Part shown: positions 15,457 to 24,122 of the stretch, in pieces
Position numbering within the stretch: position 1 is the first letter of the stretch
Layout of the letters: the number at the start of each line of letters is the position of its first letter
DNA from: Phycisphaerae bacterium
GTDB taxonomy: Bacteria; Planctomycetota; Phycisphaerae; UBA1845; PWPN01
Reading direction: 5' to 3'
Length of the DNA stretch: 51,218 bases
Assembly (NCBI GenBank): GCA_012729395.1
Contig: JAAYDF010000283.1
Location: 1 to 51,218 of the forward strand
Translations under genes and position numbers: made by a program
The notes under the pieces: generated by a model
Seen by the model: the letters and a program-made list of their open reading frames with translations, nothing else
Databases searched by the model: none
What the model was told of the DNA's origin: nothing

Positions 15457-17616
15457 TCACCCGACCTGCATGAACGCCACCTTGTCGCGGAAACGGCGGC
15501 GCAGCTCGGCCCGCAGGGGCTGGTGGATGGGCCGGGTCAGTCGAGGATCCTGCCGCACCAGTTCGGCCGCGTCGTCGCGGGCCCGCAGCAGCAGCTCGGC
15601 ATCCTCGACCAGGTTGGCGACGCGAAACTCGGGGAAGCCGTGCTGCCGGGTGCCCAGCAGTTCACCCGGGCCGCGCAACCGCAGATCCTCCTCGGCGATC
15701 CGGAACCCGTCGTTCGTGCCGCACAGTACCTTGAGCCGTTTGCGGGCCAGGTCGCCCATGCGGTCGGCCATGAGCAGGCAGATCGAGGGCTTGTGGCCGC
15801 GCCCGACGCGCCCGCGCAACTGGTGCAGGGCGGACAGCCCGTATCGCTCCGCGTGCTGCACGACCATCACCGTCGCGTTGGGCACGTCGATGCCCACCTC
15901 GATCACCGTGGTCGACACCAAAACATCAAGTCGATGAGCGGCAAACGACTTCATGACCGCCTGCTTCTCCTGCTTGTTCATCCGCCCGTGCAACAGCCCG
16001 ACGCGCGTGCCCGGCAACAGGTCGTGGGCTACATGACCCATCTCGACCGTGGCCGCCTTGAGGTCCAGACTGTCCGACTCCTCTACCAGCGGGTAGACGA
16101 TGTACGCCTGCTCACCTTCGGCGATGCGCCGACGGACAGCCAGCCACGCCTGGGCTTCGGATCGGGCATCCACCAGTCGTGTGAGCACGGGCTGTCGGCC
16201 GGGCGGCAACTCGTCGATCGAGGACACGTCCAGATCGCCGAACACGGTCATGGACAACGTCCGCGGAATGGGCGTCGCGGTCATCACCAGATAGTGGGGT
16301 TCGCGCGAGGTGCGCGAGTCGGTGACCGAGTCCCCCGCCTCGCTGTTCTTGAGCCCGATGCCCTTGAGCGTCGCCCGCTGGGCCACGCCGAACTTGTGCT
16401 GCTCGTCCACGACCACCAGCCCGAGCGAGGCGAAACGCACCGTTCGTTCGAGTAACGCCTGCGTGCCGACCAGCAGATCAATCTCGCCCGCCGCCGTCGC
16501 CGCCAGCAGCCGTTGGCGCTCGGCCTTGGTGGTTCTGCCGGTCAGCAATCCGCGGCGCACCCGGCTGCCAGCCAGGTACTTCTCGATGTTGGCATAGTGC
16601 TGAGAGGCGAGCACTTCCGTCGGGGCCAGGATCGCGCACTGGTGGCGATTGGCGACAGTGACCAGAGCGGCATAGAGGGCGACCACCGTCTTACCGCTGC
16701 CCACGTCGCCCTGGAGCAGTCGGGCCATGGGCCGCGACCTGGCCAGGTCCGCGACGATCTGGCGGATGACCCGGTTCTGGGCGGCGGTCAGCGAGAAAGG
16801 AAACCGCAAGCGAATGCGCTGGTCGATTTTCTCGGTGAGCGGCAACTCCGGCGCCCGCGCCCGGGCCGCCGACCAACGCCGTTGCAGCGAGATCGCCAGT
16901 TGCATGAGCAGCAGTTCTTCGTACGCCAGTCGCCGGCGAGCGGGCTCGGTCTCTTCCAGCGAGGTCGGCCGATGCAGCATGCGGATCGCTTCCGCCCGAG
17001 GCGGCAGCCCGCGCTGTCGACACAGCTCGGCCGGTAGCGGCTCCTCGATCGCAGTCACCGCCTCGTCGAGCACGTGATCCACAATGCGGGCGATCTGCGC
17101 CGAGGTCAGATTCGCCGTCGCCCGATAGACCGGCACCAGTCGACCGAAGTGCCACGAGGCCGGGTCCGCCTTCGGATCCAGCCACTCGATCCGCGGGTTG
17201 GCCATGTGGGCCAGGTCGTTCTCCACGCCGATCTTGCCGTACAGCCGCACCACCTGACCGCGCTCCAACCGCTGCCGCATGTGCGGAGCGTTAAACCAGG
17301 TGATCCGGGCGCGACCCGTGCCGTCGCTGATCGTGGCCCGCAGGGTGGACTTCACCTGGCGCCCGAAGCCCCCCTGCCAGCGCACTTGGTCCACCACGCC
17401 GATGATGGTGGCCGGCTCGTCCAGCCGCAGTGTGTCGATCCGTTGCGGCGGACCCTGGTCTTCGTAACGGAAGGGAAAATGCTGGATCAGATCGCCGACC
17501 GTCTGGACACCCAGTTCGCCGAGCAGGCGGGCTCGATACGGCCCGACCCCGCTCACAAACTGCACCGGCTTATCGAGGGGAGATTGGATCGGTCTGTCGA
17601 TGGGGGAAGAAGACAC
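15457..17616 (-). CDS. recG: ATP-dependent DNA helicase RecG
   Basis: Branch-migrating helicase for stalled forks and Holliday junctions. The 719-residue product has the N-terminal wedge/OB region (VSGVGPYRARLLGELG; ATIIGVVDQVRWQGG), then superfamily 2 motifs: Walker A GDVGSGKTVVALYA, the box VVDEQHKFGVAQR, MTATPIPRTLSMT, and the C-terminal STTVIEVGIDVPNATVM and QLRGRVGRG. The start codon is GTG at 17616, with only a weak GGGGC upstream. Length suits the family (about 690-720). The LysM lipoprotein is upstream on the same strand. Confidence 0.96.
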   Translation of the reverse strand: MSSSPIDRPIQSPLDKPVQFVSGVGPYRARLLGELGVQTVGDLIQHFPFRYEDQGPPQRIDTLRLDEPATIIGVVDQVRWQGGFGRQVKSTLRATISDGTGRARITWFNAPHMRQRLERGQVVRLYGKIGVENDLAHMANPRIEWLDPKADPASWHFGRLVPVYRATANLTSAQIARIVDHVLDEAVTAIEEPLPAELCRQRGLPPRAEAIRMLHRPTSLEETEPARRRLAYEELLLMQLAISLQRRWSAARARAPELPLTEKIDQRIRLRFPFSLTAAQNRVIRQIVADLARSRPMARLLQGDVGSGKTVVALYAALVTVANRHQCAILAPTEVLASQHYANIEKYLAGSRVRRGLLTGRTTKAERQRLLAATAAGEIDLLVGTQALLERTVRFASLGLVVVDEQHKFGVAQRATLKGIGLKNSEAGDSVTDSRTSREPHYLVMTATPIPRTLSMTVFGDLDVSSIDELPPGRQPVLTRLVDARSEAQAWLAVRRRIAEGEQAYIVYPLVEESDSLDLKAATVEMGHVAHDLLPGTRVGLLHGRMNKQEKQAVMKSFAAHRLDVLVSTTVIEVGIDVPNATVMVVQHAERYGLSALHQLRGRVGRGHKPSICLLMADRMGDLARKRLKVLCGTNDGFRIAEEDLRLRGPGELLGTRQHGFPEFRVANLVEDAELLLRARDDAAELVRQDPRLTRPIHQPLRAELRRRFRDKVAFMQVG

Positions 17617-17676
17617 AGCCAGCCCCAGATCGCACCACGCTATCGAATCGACAGACGCTCAAACGCGCGTCAAACA

Positions 17677-17699
17677 GAGCCGCGACCGCCAAGGAGCGG
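17677..17699. repeat. 23-bp dispersed repeat (copy 1)
   Basis: Positions 17677-17699 match the reverse complement of 23503-23525 at 22 of 23 bases. It lies between recG and the LysM lipoprotein gene. Confidence 0.6.
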
Positions 17700-17814
17700 A
17701 TCCTCCACGCACCGCCGTCGATCGGGAACACAACCGTCGACCGGCAACCGGCACATCCGCACCGCGAGCGCAAGAGAGCGGGCGCTGCATATCGCCGCCG
17801 ATTATCACGGCGCG

Positions 17815-18279
17815 TCAGGGGATGACCAGCCGTGTTCCCGGCTTGATCTTGTTCGGATCGCTGCCGATGGCCTTGCGGTTCGCGTCGAAGATCCGCCGCC
17901 AGTTTTTCGTCGTACCGTAGTACTTCTGCGAGATCTTCTGCAGAGTGTCGTTCTTCTGGACCACGTAGGTCCGGGACGCCCGCTGGGGCGCTGCCGGTGC
18001 GTAGTTCTGCGGAGGCTGCTGGCGCGGCGGGGGTTGGGTGGCCTCGGCCTCAGTCAGCGAGGTATCCACGGCCGGTGCCGGCTGAGGAGCTGGTGCCGGC
18101 GTCTCTGCTCGAACAGGCTGAGGCTCAGGCGCCGGAACCTGACTCTCCGGGAACGGCTCGGGCACGGGTTCCTGAACGGGTGCCTGGGCGATCGGTTCCT
18201 GCCGCTGCTCCTGGCATCCGCTTACCAGCACCAGGGCCAGCAATCCCAATCCGACAGTCCATGCGGTTCGTGTGCGCAT
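17815..18279 (-). CDS. LysM-domain lipoprotein
   Basis: A 154-residue envelope protein. The signal peptide ends in lipobox LVSGC; a proline/glutamine/alanine-rich spacer of about 70 residues follows; a single LysM domain (about 104-153, TYVVQKNDTLQKISQKYYG ... IKPGTRLVIP) closes it. LysM domains bind peptidoglycan, so the protein probably bridges a membrane anchor and the cell wall. Several ATGs lie close together. The one at 18279 has GGAGAG 7 nt upstream, whereas the next ATG abuts that box. Function beyond wall binding is unknown. Confidence 0.85.
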   Translation of the reverse strand: MRTRTAWTVGLGLLALVLVSGCQEQRQEPIAQAPVQEPVPEPFPESQVPAPEPQPVRAETPAPAPQPAPAVDTSLTEAEATQPPPRQQPPQNYAPAAPQRASRTYVVQKNDTLQKISQKYYGTTKNWRRIFDANRKAIGSDPNKIKPGTRLVIP

Positions 18280-18353
18280 GTTCATTCTCTCCATGAAGGT
18301 TCTCAACCCGGACACCGATCATAACCCCGCGCGCTCCCAAGTCAATGTGCGAG

Positions 18354-21257
18354 TCACCCCTCCGGCGGGCCGAGAGCCGCCCGCAGTGTGGACATCGCCT
18401 GCCGGAGAATCTCGCGCTGCTCGGGCGGAGCCACGAGATAACGCACGATTTCGTTGGCCTCGAGGACCCGGTACGAGCCGGCAAACCGGGCGGGCTCCAC
18501 ACTCCCCAGGCAATCGAGCGTCTGAATCGTCGAGGGCACATGCAGCATCTCCAGGGTTGTCATGGACATCCCCGACGGTCGCCAGAACGCCGCTACCGCC
18601 CCACCGCTGTCCTTCTCGAAATAGAGCATTCGACCGCCACCTTCGACATCGATCCAACGTTGCAGCGTGGCATCGTTGAGCAACTCCGCCAGCAGGTCGA
18701 ACGCCACCAGCGCCGGCCGGGGCGACAGATCAGCCTCGTGCAGCCGCTGGTGCCCGTCATCGTGAATCGACCGCGGCGGGTCCAGGGCCAGCGCCTCGCT
18801 GCAGATCATCTGCGCACCCGCCAACGTGCGAATCAACAGACCGCGAACCAGTCGGGATGCCGACCGGACCGGGTCTTCCGGTTCCGGCAACAGGGTCAAC
18901 AGATCCGCCGCCTCGCCCGGCAGACCGCCGACCGACATCTCCCGCCACCGCCGAACCGGTTGACCATCCAGCCTCACCGGCACGCCCAGATCCCACACCG
19001 CGGCCCCCGGCGAGCGATGCCGTCCAACGCGATCCAGGTAGCTCTCCGCCTCCTCAGGATGTGTATCCCATTGCCTGCGAATGCCCCAAACCACGCTCGA
19101 ATCCGGGGCCGCACCGGCTTGCCCCTCGGGCAGGTTCGCCAAACTCGACAGATCGGAGACCAATCGGCAACCAGGCGCCTGAATCGTCAGCACTTGGCGT
19201 ACCCAATCCAACTCGCCTGACGCCCCGGACTCCGGCGCCGGCACCGACAGGCCGAACGGCTGCACCTCACTACTCGCCAACCAACGCTCGACGAAGGGAA
19301 GACGATCCTCCGGCCGACGTGGCAGATCGAGCCTCGCAACCGCCTGGACTCCCGTGTGCTCGCAGACCTGCATGAACACCTGCCAGGCGGCGAAGTCCCA
19401 ATCCCGTGCCCCACGACCCAGGCGGCCGGCCGACACGTCGACCCGCAGCCAGCCCGAGCCAAGATGCGTCGTGAACCGTGAGACATTCAGCCCCGCAGCC
19501 GTGAGCCCGAAAAGGTTGCCCATGGGTACCGGATCGAACATCGCGATCACCGCAAGCGGCAACGTGGCTTGCGAGACGATGGCCGACTCGCCCGGCTGAC
19601 CGGCCCAGAGCGTCGCCAGCACGCGGTAATAGCCTCGTGGCAGCTTCGCGCTGAGACGCTCGGTCAGCACGCCGCCCTCCGGCAGGACCGCCACCTGCGT
19701 TCGTGTGGCCACAACGCGATCCCACGCGTCGACCACGTCCACTGCCAGATGACCCACCGGGCCGGCCGGTTGGCCGCGGACCGGTTCCGGCGCGGACGTC
19801 GCACCACCCTCGATCATCGCCGCTCGAATCAAACTCGGATCCGCCACCAGCCGAACGGCGAACCGCACTTCCTCGCCCGCGTCGGCCAGGTTGCTCAGAT
19901 CTCCAGGCTCCCGGGCGGGGCCCAACAAGCCAAGCTCCACCGGCGAGGAACCAACGTAGTCCAGGGCGATCGGCCGGTCTGTCAACGCCACCGCGTCCAG
20001 CCAGCAGGCGTTCGCCTCGGTCTCGCCATCGCCCGCGAATGAGAACACCAGCTCCGCCGTGGCCAACTCCGCATGCTCCGCGAACGTGGTCGCGCCTGCG
20101 GTCAGCCGACCCGTGTAACGCTGCCAACCCGAGGTCAGTGGGTAGCTCGCCTGTCCCAGCGTTCGTGTGGCCGTCCGCAACGTCACCGTCAGCATCGTCG
20201 TCCGCGCCGACCGGCTGTGGAACGTCAGGAACCACTCGGTTGGCTGGGCGGCCGGACCGGCCGGCTGCCGCGTCAGGTCCAACGGCCCGAAGATCACCCC
20301 CGCCGATACGGACAGCACATCCAGCACCAGCGATTGCGAGCCGACTGCCGCTTCACCGGCAAAACGCCAGTTCACAGGTACCGTGAGCGGATCGCCGTTC
20401 GGCCAGCGACCCGTGCCGCTCGTCAGGAAGGGAGTCGCGGCCGTCTCGAAGTTCCCGTCTTTAATGAGGTTAACAACCGGGCGGGCCGGGGCGTCCGGCG
20501 CCGGGGTGGCGATGGACTCGCTCCCGCCCGGCATGCGTGCCGCCGACACACGAAGCTCCGCCAGGGTGATCATCGCACCGGGTCGCTCCGCCAGGATGGA
20601 GAGCTTCACGCGTCGCAGCTCCGGCCGACACCGCAACCCATAACGCCGCCATTCCCATCCAGGCGATACCCCCGCAGCCAGCGGTAACGACACCAGCCGG
20701 GTGGCTCCCGAAGCGTCCGTCGCCACAAGCGAGATGTTCATGCCTTCCAGGGCGTCGTGCCGCTTCACCGATCGGCAGGTAAACCGCAGCTCCAACCGCA
20801 AGTAGCCCCCGGCCAACCGGGCGGCGTCCAACTCGCGCTCGATACCGCATACCTCCCGCATATCCGGCGGGCCGCGGAGCTCGATCGCGTGCAGACCCTC
20901 AAGCACCAGCGGCCGAATCGATGGGAAACTCACCATGTTCCAGTCGGGCACCGCCGTTGAGCCCGCCCGGGCGAAGTCCTCCGCCAGCAGCTCGACCCAG
21001 TCGGCGGCCGCGATCTCGTGGCGTCCGCGGGTCGCGTCGTCCAGCCGGCCATGGTCGGGCAGCCAATCGGCGGTGAGAGCCTCGCGCCGCGGGGAGACAT
21101 CGACCAGGGTCAGCGGGACGGTGGGGTCGGCCGGCTGCTGCAGAACCTCGCTGATCGGCAAGAGGCAACCCGTCGCCCCCAGCAGACAGGCCGTCAGTGC
21201 GCCTACGCAGCATCGCTTGCGGAGAGGGACCAAGCTGCGTTGGGTGTGGTTGCTCAT
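18354..21257 (-). CDS. Large hypothetical lipoprotein
   Basis: A 967-residue protein with a signal peptide ending ACLLGATGC, probably lipid-anchored at that cysteine. No family is firmly recognised. The first two thirds read as beta-rich modules: VNLIKDGNFETAATPF starts a segment of carbohydrate-binding-module type, ending in a WLDAVALTDRP strand. The last third (after AMFDPVPMGNLFGLTAAGLN) has alternating helix/strand text such as THLGSGWLRVDVSAG and VQAVARLDLP, which could be a degenerate TIM-barrel of glycosidase style. Start ATG at 21257 lacks a strong ribosome site. Role unknown; extracellular polysaccharide binding is a guess. Confidence 0.75.
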   Translation of the reverse strand: MSNHTQRSLVPLRKRCCVGALTACLLGATGCLLPISEVLQQPADPTVPLTLVDVSPRREALTADWLPDHGRLDDATRGRHEIAAADWVELLAEDFARAGSTAVPDWNMVSFPSIRPLVLEGLHAIELRGPPDMREVCGIERELDAARLAGGYLRLELRFTCRSVKRHDALEGMNISLVATDASGATRLVSLPLAAGVSPGWEWRRYGLRCRPELRRVKLSILAERPGAMITLAELRVSAARMPGGSESIATPAPDAPARPVVNLIKDGNFETAATPFLTSGTGRWPNGDPLTVPVNWRFAGEAAVGSQSLVLDVLSVSAGVIFGPLDLTRQPAGPAAQPTEWFLTFHSRSARTTMLTVTLRTATRTLGQASYPLTSGWQRYTGRLTAGATTFAEHAELATAELVFSFAGDGETEANACWLDAVALTDRPIALDYVGSSPVELGLLGPAREPGDLSNLADAGEEVRFAVRLVADPSLIRAAMIEGGATSAPEPVRGQPAGPVGHLAVDVVDAWDRVVATRTQVAVLPEGGVLTERLSAKLPRGYYRVLATLWAGQPGESAIVSQATLPLAVIAMFDPVPMGNLFGLTAAGLNVSRFTTHLGSGWLRVDVSAGRLGRGARDWDFAAWQVFMQVCEHTGVQAVARLDLPRRPEDRLPFVERWLASSEVQPFGLSVPAPESGASGELDWVRQVLTIQAPGCRLVSDLSSLANLPEGQAGAAPDSSVVWGIRRQWDTHPEEAESYLDRVGRHRSPGAAVWDLGVPVRLDGQPVRRWREMSVGGLPGEAADLLTLLPEPEDPVRSASRLVRGLLIRTLAGAQMICSEALALDPPRSIHDDGHQRLHEADLSPRPALVAFDLLAELLNDATLQRWIDVEGGGRMLYFEKDSGGAVAAFWRPSGMSMTTLEMLHVPSTIQTLDCLGSVEPARFAGSYRVLEANEIVRYLVAPPEQREILRQAMSTLRAALGPPEG

Positions 21258-21478
21258 GCCTGTTTCGTGACTCGCCCTGCTGCCCGTCGAATCGACCCCA
21301 GCAGCGTCCGGATACCCGAACGTCTCAGGATGCAAAGATACTGCCTTGGAAGCAAGGTGTTAAGTGAACCAGCGAGCAAGGAAGATCGCGGGCGATCCCG
21401 GGGTGACAACCGGTTCGTCATTCCCGGTTGTGCGTGCGGTGAGCAGCAAGTCCAGAAACCTTCAGGCGGTAGACCGCG

Positions 21479-21548
21479 ATGACGTACGCGCTCACGCCGC
21501 GAAGCGGCAAGCCGAATGGTGTGTTTGCCCCGCGAAAGTATACGTCAT
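21479..21548 (-). repeat. 70-bp MITE-like element (copy 1)
   Basis: The ends read atgacgta (21479-21486) and tacgtcat (21541-21548), terminal inverted repeats. The reverse complement matches 45400-45470 along its length (for example tttcgcg, ggcaaacacac and gccgcttcgcgg), and the similarity runs a few bases past the ends. It lies in the gap 21258-21609, which otherwise shows nothing. Confidence 0.75.
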
Positions 21549-21609
21549 GCTTGCGCGGCCCCGGTCGCCTCTTTCCGTTTTTCCCCATCAGCCTTTCGCC
21601 TTCCCCACC

Positions 21610-22365
21610 TCACGTCTGCGGGGGATCGATCGGTGTGGGGATTTCCCAGGGGCTCAGGGCGGCGACCATGTCCTTGATCCCGAGCGGGCGCGGCAACGCG
21701 TACAGCTCGCCGTATCGGTAGCCGCAGCGCATGCCATCGACGCCGGCGGCACTGAGGATGTAATGCTTGATCCCCTCCCAGCGCTCGCCGGAGAACTGCG
21801 ATTGGTAGCAGCGGACCGCTTCGAGCTTGCGGTCGAGCGTATTCTGGATGTCGACCACGAACTGGGCGGGGAAATGGTGGGCCTCCGCCGCCGACGGGAT
21901 GGGCCGATACACCAGATGATCCACGCGATAGGGTTCCGTCCCGCCGAACCGGTCGTTCCAGCGGGTCAGTTGGGCGTAGAACCGGGCGGCCTCGGTGATG
22001 AGCTGGGCTTGGTAGTGGTCCGGGGAAGCGGAGACGGTGCGGCCAGCCAAGCCCACCAGAATCCGCGGGCGGTAGCGCCGCAGCACGGTCGCCAACGCAT
22101 AGCGGGCGGCTGGCGTGTCCATCAGCTCACGATTGGTCAGCGGAAGAATCTCGCACACCTGGGCACCGAGGATCTTGGCCGCCGTCTGTGCCTCGGCCAG
22201 CCTGGCCTCGACCGATCCTCGAGGCGTCGGCTCGCCGTTAGTCAGGTGAACCATGCCCACCCGGTACCCTTGATCTACCAATGACGCGATTGTCCCGCCG
22301 CAGCCAATCTCCAGATCGTCCGGGTGCGGAGCGGCAAATACGATATCCAACAGCTCTTCACTCAT
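21610..22365 (-). CDS. PIG-L family (LmbE-like) deacetylase
   Basis: A 251-residue zinc-dependent N-acetylglucosaminyl deacetylase fold. The metal motif HPDD (14-17, in AAPHPDDLEIGCGG) opens the protein, followed by MVHLTNGEPTPRGS, an ASPDHYQAQLITEA helix that carries the second histidine, and a closing GYRYGELYALPRP. This layout is closest to BshB1-type enzymes that deacetylate GlcNAc-malate in bacillithiol synthesis, but no other bsh gene is present, so the substrate is left open. Start ATG at 22365 has no strong ribosome site. Confidence 0.88.
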   Translation of the reverse strand: MSEELLDIVFAAPHPDDLEIGCGGTIASLVDQGYRVGMVHLTNGEPTPRGSVEARLAEAQTAAKILGAQVCEILPLTNRELMDTPAARYALATVLRRYRPRILVGLAGRTVSASPDHYQAQLITEAARFYAQLTRWNDRFGGTEPYRVDHLVYRPIPSAAEAHHFPAQFVVDIQNTLDRKLEAVRCYQSQFSGERWEGIKHYILSAAGVDGMRCGYRYGELYALPRPLGIKDMVAALSPWEIPTPIDPPQT

Positions 22366-22521
22366 GCCATCTGACTCACACCATATGCCCGCAACTCATC
22401 TCTGCGCCGTCGCTTCCTGCCCTCTCCCCCTACCTTTGGCCTTCAGCTTCCCCCCCCTTTCGGCCCGCCAACTATAGGTTCCCGCCCATCACCGAACAAG
22501 CCATCAAGCCAAACATGGCAT

Positions 22522-22558
22522 GCCTGCAAAGCGCCTCCCCGGACGCTTGCATGCAGGC
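22522..22558. other. Imperfect hairpin in the 22366-22705 gap
   Basis: GCCTGC (22522-22527) pairs with GCAGGC (22553-22558). An inner AAGCG/CGCTT stem continues it, with a bulge. No T-run follows. Nothing else was recognised in this 340-bp gap, and no good promoter for the next gene is visible. Confidence 0.4.
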
Positions 22559-22705
22559 TGAACCAGGCAATCGAGGCGCTCCGGCGGCGTTTATGTTTCT
22601 TGGCTTTCTGGCCGAAGTAACAGCGGGAGGCTGGTGCGTTTGCGGTCGGAGACCGGCCGCGTCATGTGACACTATATGTTGTGCGAACCACAGAGGAGAT
22701 CCGCT

Positions 22706-23137
22706 ATGCGATTCTCGCCATTCTTCTACCGGGGCATGGGTTGCGCGTTGCTGCTGGCGGTGATATCGGGCTGTCCGGCTCCCGCGCCGGAGCGAACGAA
22801 CAACCAGGGTGGTGGGAGCATGGTGACGGTGGCCGCCAAAATCCTTTCGGATCCTGCGGACCCCCCTATCGGCCAATTCAATGCCGACGAATGGCAGGTT
22901 GTGGCTGACAACCTGACGACCATCGCGGGCATGATCGGCGTGCCATTGCCCGCCGAGGTGGCCGCCCGGGATTTGTCGGACGAAGAGGCTGAGGTGATCG
23001 TGGACTTCTTGCAGGCCAACGGCGTAGCCAACATGTCGGACCTCACGGCCCTGGCTCAGCAGGTCGGATCGGGCGAAGTGGAGCTTCCCCAGACGTTGAT
23101 CGACCTGGCCGTAGCCATGGGTTTCCATTGGGTATAG
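22706..23137 (+). CDS. Small hypothetical lipoprotein
   Basis: A 143-residue protein with signal peptide and lipobox VISGC. The mature part is acidic and helical, with IGQFNADEWQVVADNLTTIA and DLSDEEAEVIVDFLQANGVA segments that look like helix-turn-helix bundles. No domain was recognised. GAGGAG lies 7 nt before the ATG at 22706, so the start is secure. A clear intrinsic terminator 61 bp after the stop indicates a monocistronic unit. Confidence 0.78.
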   Translation: MRFSPFFYRGMGCALLLAVISGCPAPAPERTNNQGGGSMVTVAAKILSDPADPPIGQFNADEWQVVADNLTTIAGMIGVPLPAEVAARDLSDEEAEVIVDFLQANGVANMSDLTALAQQVGSGEVELPQTLIDLAVAMGFHWV

Positions 23138-23175
23138 CCCGGCCCGCGTGCCTGGTGGGGTGCGTTTTCTGTTGA

Positions 23176-23277
23176 GGGGCAGGCCTCATTCGTGTGGGCA
23201 CTGCTCTGTGAGCAGTGTTTTTCGGGGGAGAGGCACTGCTGACACAGCAGTCGCACGCGACGGCGCGTGCCTGCCCC
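23176..23277. repeat. Second multi-hairpin (cloverleaf-like) element
   Basis: The outer arms GGGGCAGGC (23176-23184) and GCCTGCCCC (23269-23277) are exact complements. Within are three hairpins: CACTGCTC/GAGCAGTG (23199-23217), ACTGCTG/CAGCAGT (23235-23251) and GCACGCG/CGCGTGC (23253-23270, sharing one base with the outer arm). The design of an outer stem with three inner hairpins echoes the element at 15-163, and both hold a GGCACTG hairpin. Confidence 0.7.
23199..23222 (+). terminator. Intrinsic terminator
   Basis: CACTGCTC, a TGT loop and GAGCAGTG form a perfect 8-bp stem followed directly by TTTTT, 61 bp after the stop of the 22706-23137 lipoprotein gene. Confidence 0.7.
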
Positions 23278-23502
23278 CCAGCCGCCACGGTTCGCAGGAT
23301 GCACTCTGCATGGTGCGGCTTCACCGGTCGCCCGTGCGGACACCGCCCGGTTTGCGTTATCATGCCGGGGCATGAGCCCTAATCCGCCAAGAGTATGCGT
23401 GAAGAGTGGTCGGTCCGATGAGAGCCGCGCTCGCCTGCCCTTCACCTCGCGCAGCGATGTCAAGGGTGAGGAAGCGGTTCCGCTGGGCCGCGCTGAGGGG
23501 AA

Positions 23503-23525
23503 CCGCTCCCTGGCGGTCGCGGCTC
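23503..23525. repeat. 23-bp dispersed repeat (copy 2)
   Basis: It matches the reverse complement of 17677-17699 at 22 of 23 bases. An AGCGGTTCC/GGAACCGCT inverted pair overlaps it on the left. It lies just before the chosen start of the PrcB_C-like gene. Confidence 0.6.
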
Positions 23526-23551
23526 CGCTTAGGGTTACGGCTCTGCCTAGG

Positions 23552-24040
23552 ATGGCGGCTTTGCTTGTCATCGGGATGGTGGGGATCCTTCTGGTCGCGG
23601 GCACGGCCTGCACAACCCACCGCCCCACGGCCACCCGCGAGGCCGACGTGGCGGAGGATTTGCCGATCCTGTGGCAGAAGAGCGGCCTGTACTCACGTCT
23701 CAACCGTCGTGTCCGGCTCGTGGCCCGGGATGCCCGCACACTCGCCCAAATCCCGATCGCCGAGATCCCGGTCGACTTCCGCACGCAAATGGTCTTGATC
23801 GCGGGCCTGGGGCCCACGCCCAACAGCGAGCTGGGCATCGCCATCGTGCGGGTATGGCAAGAGGGCACCCGCATCCGCGTTCAGGAGCGTTCATTGCACC
23901 CCGGGGTGGACCGGGCGACCGGCCTTGAGCCCGCCAGCCCCTGGACGATCGCCATTGTGCCCCGTAGCGAGCTGAACGTGGACGGTTACGACACACGAGT
24001 ACCCCGCGGTGCGTTGGCGGATCACCCCGGATCCCGATGA
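23552..24040 (+). CDS. Exported PrcB_C-like protein
   Basis: A 162-residue protein with a strong hydrophobic leader (MAALLVIGMVGILLVAGTAC), exported and possibly lipid-anchored though the lipobox is poor. The mature part has the pattern of the PrcB C-terminal domain: PVDFRTQMVLIAGLGPTPNS, IAIVRVWQEGTRIRVQE and a final PWTIAIVPRSE strand. The frame is open far upstream, but that DNA contains dispersed-repeat sequence, so the ATG at 23552 is preferred; no strong ribosome site marks it. The next gene lies 82 bp downstream on the same strand. Confidence 0.65.
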   Translation: MAALLVIGMVGILLVAGTACTTHRPTATREADVAEDLPILWQKSGLYSRLNRRVRLVARDARTLAQIPIAEIPVDFRTQMVLIAGLGPTPNSELGIAIVRVWQEGTRIRVQERSLHPGVDRATGLEPASPWTIAIVPRSELNVDGYDTRVPRGALADHPGSR

Positions 24041-24122
24041 TTGTCAGTGTGGCAGCAAAACTTCGCCGCGGGAGGCTCCTCGTCTTGGGGTGTCGGGGCG
24101 GCAGGGTTACCGGAGTCGGCGG

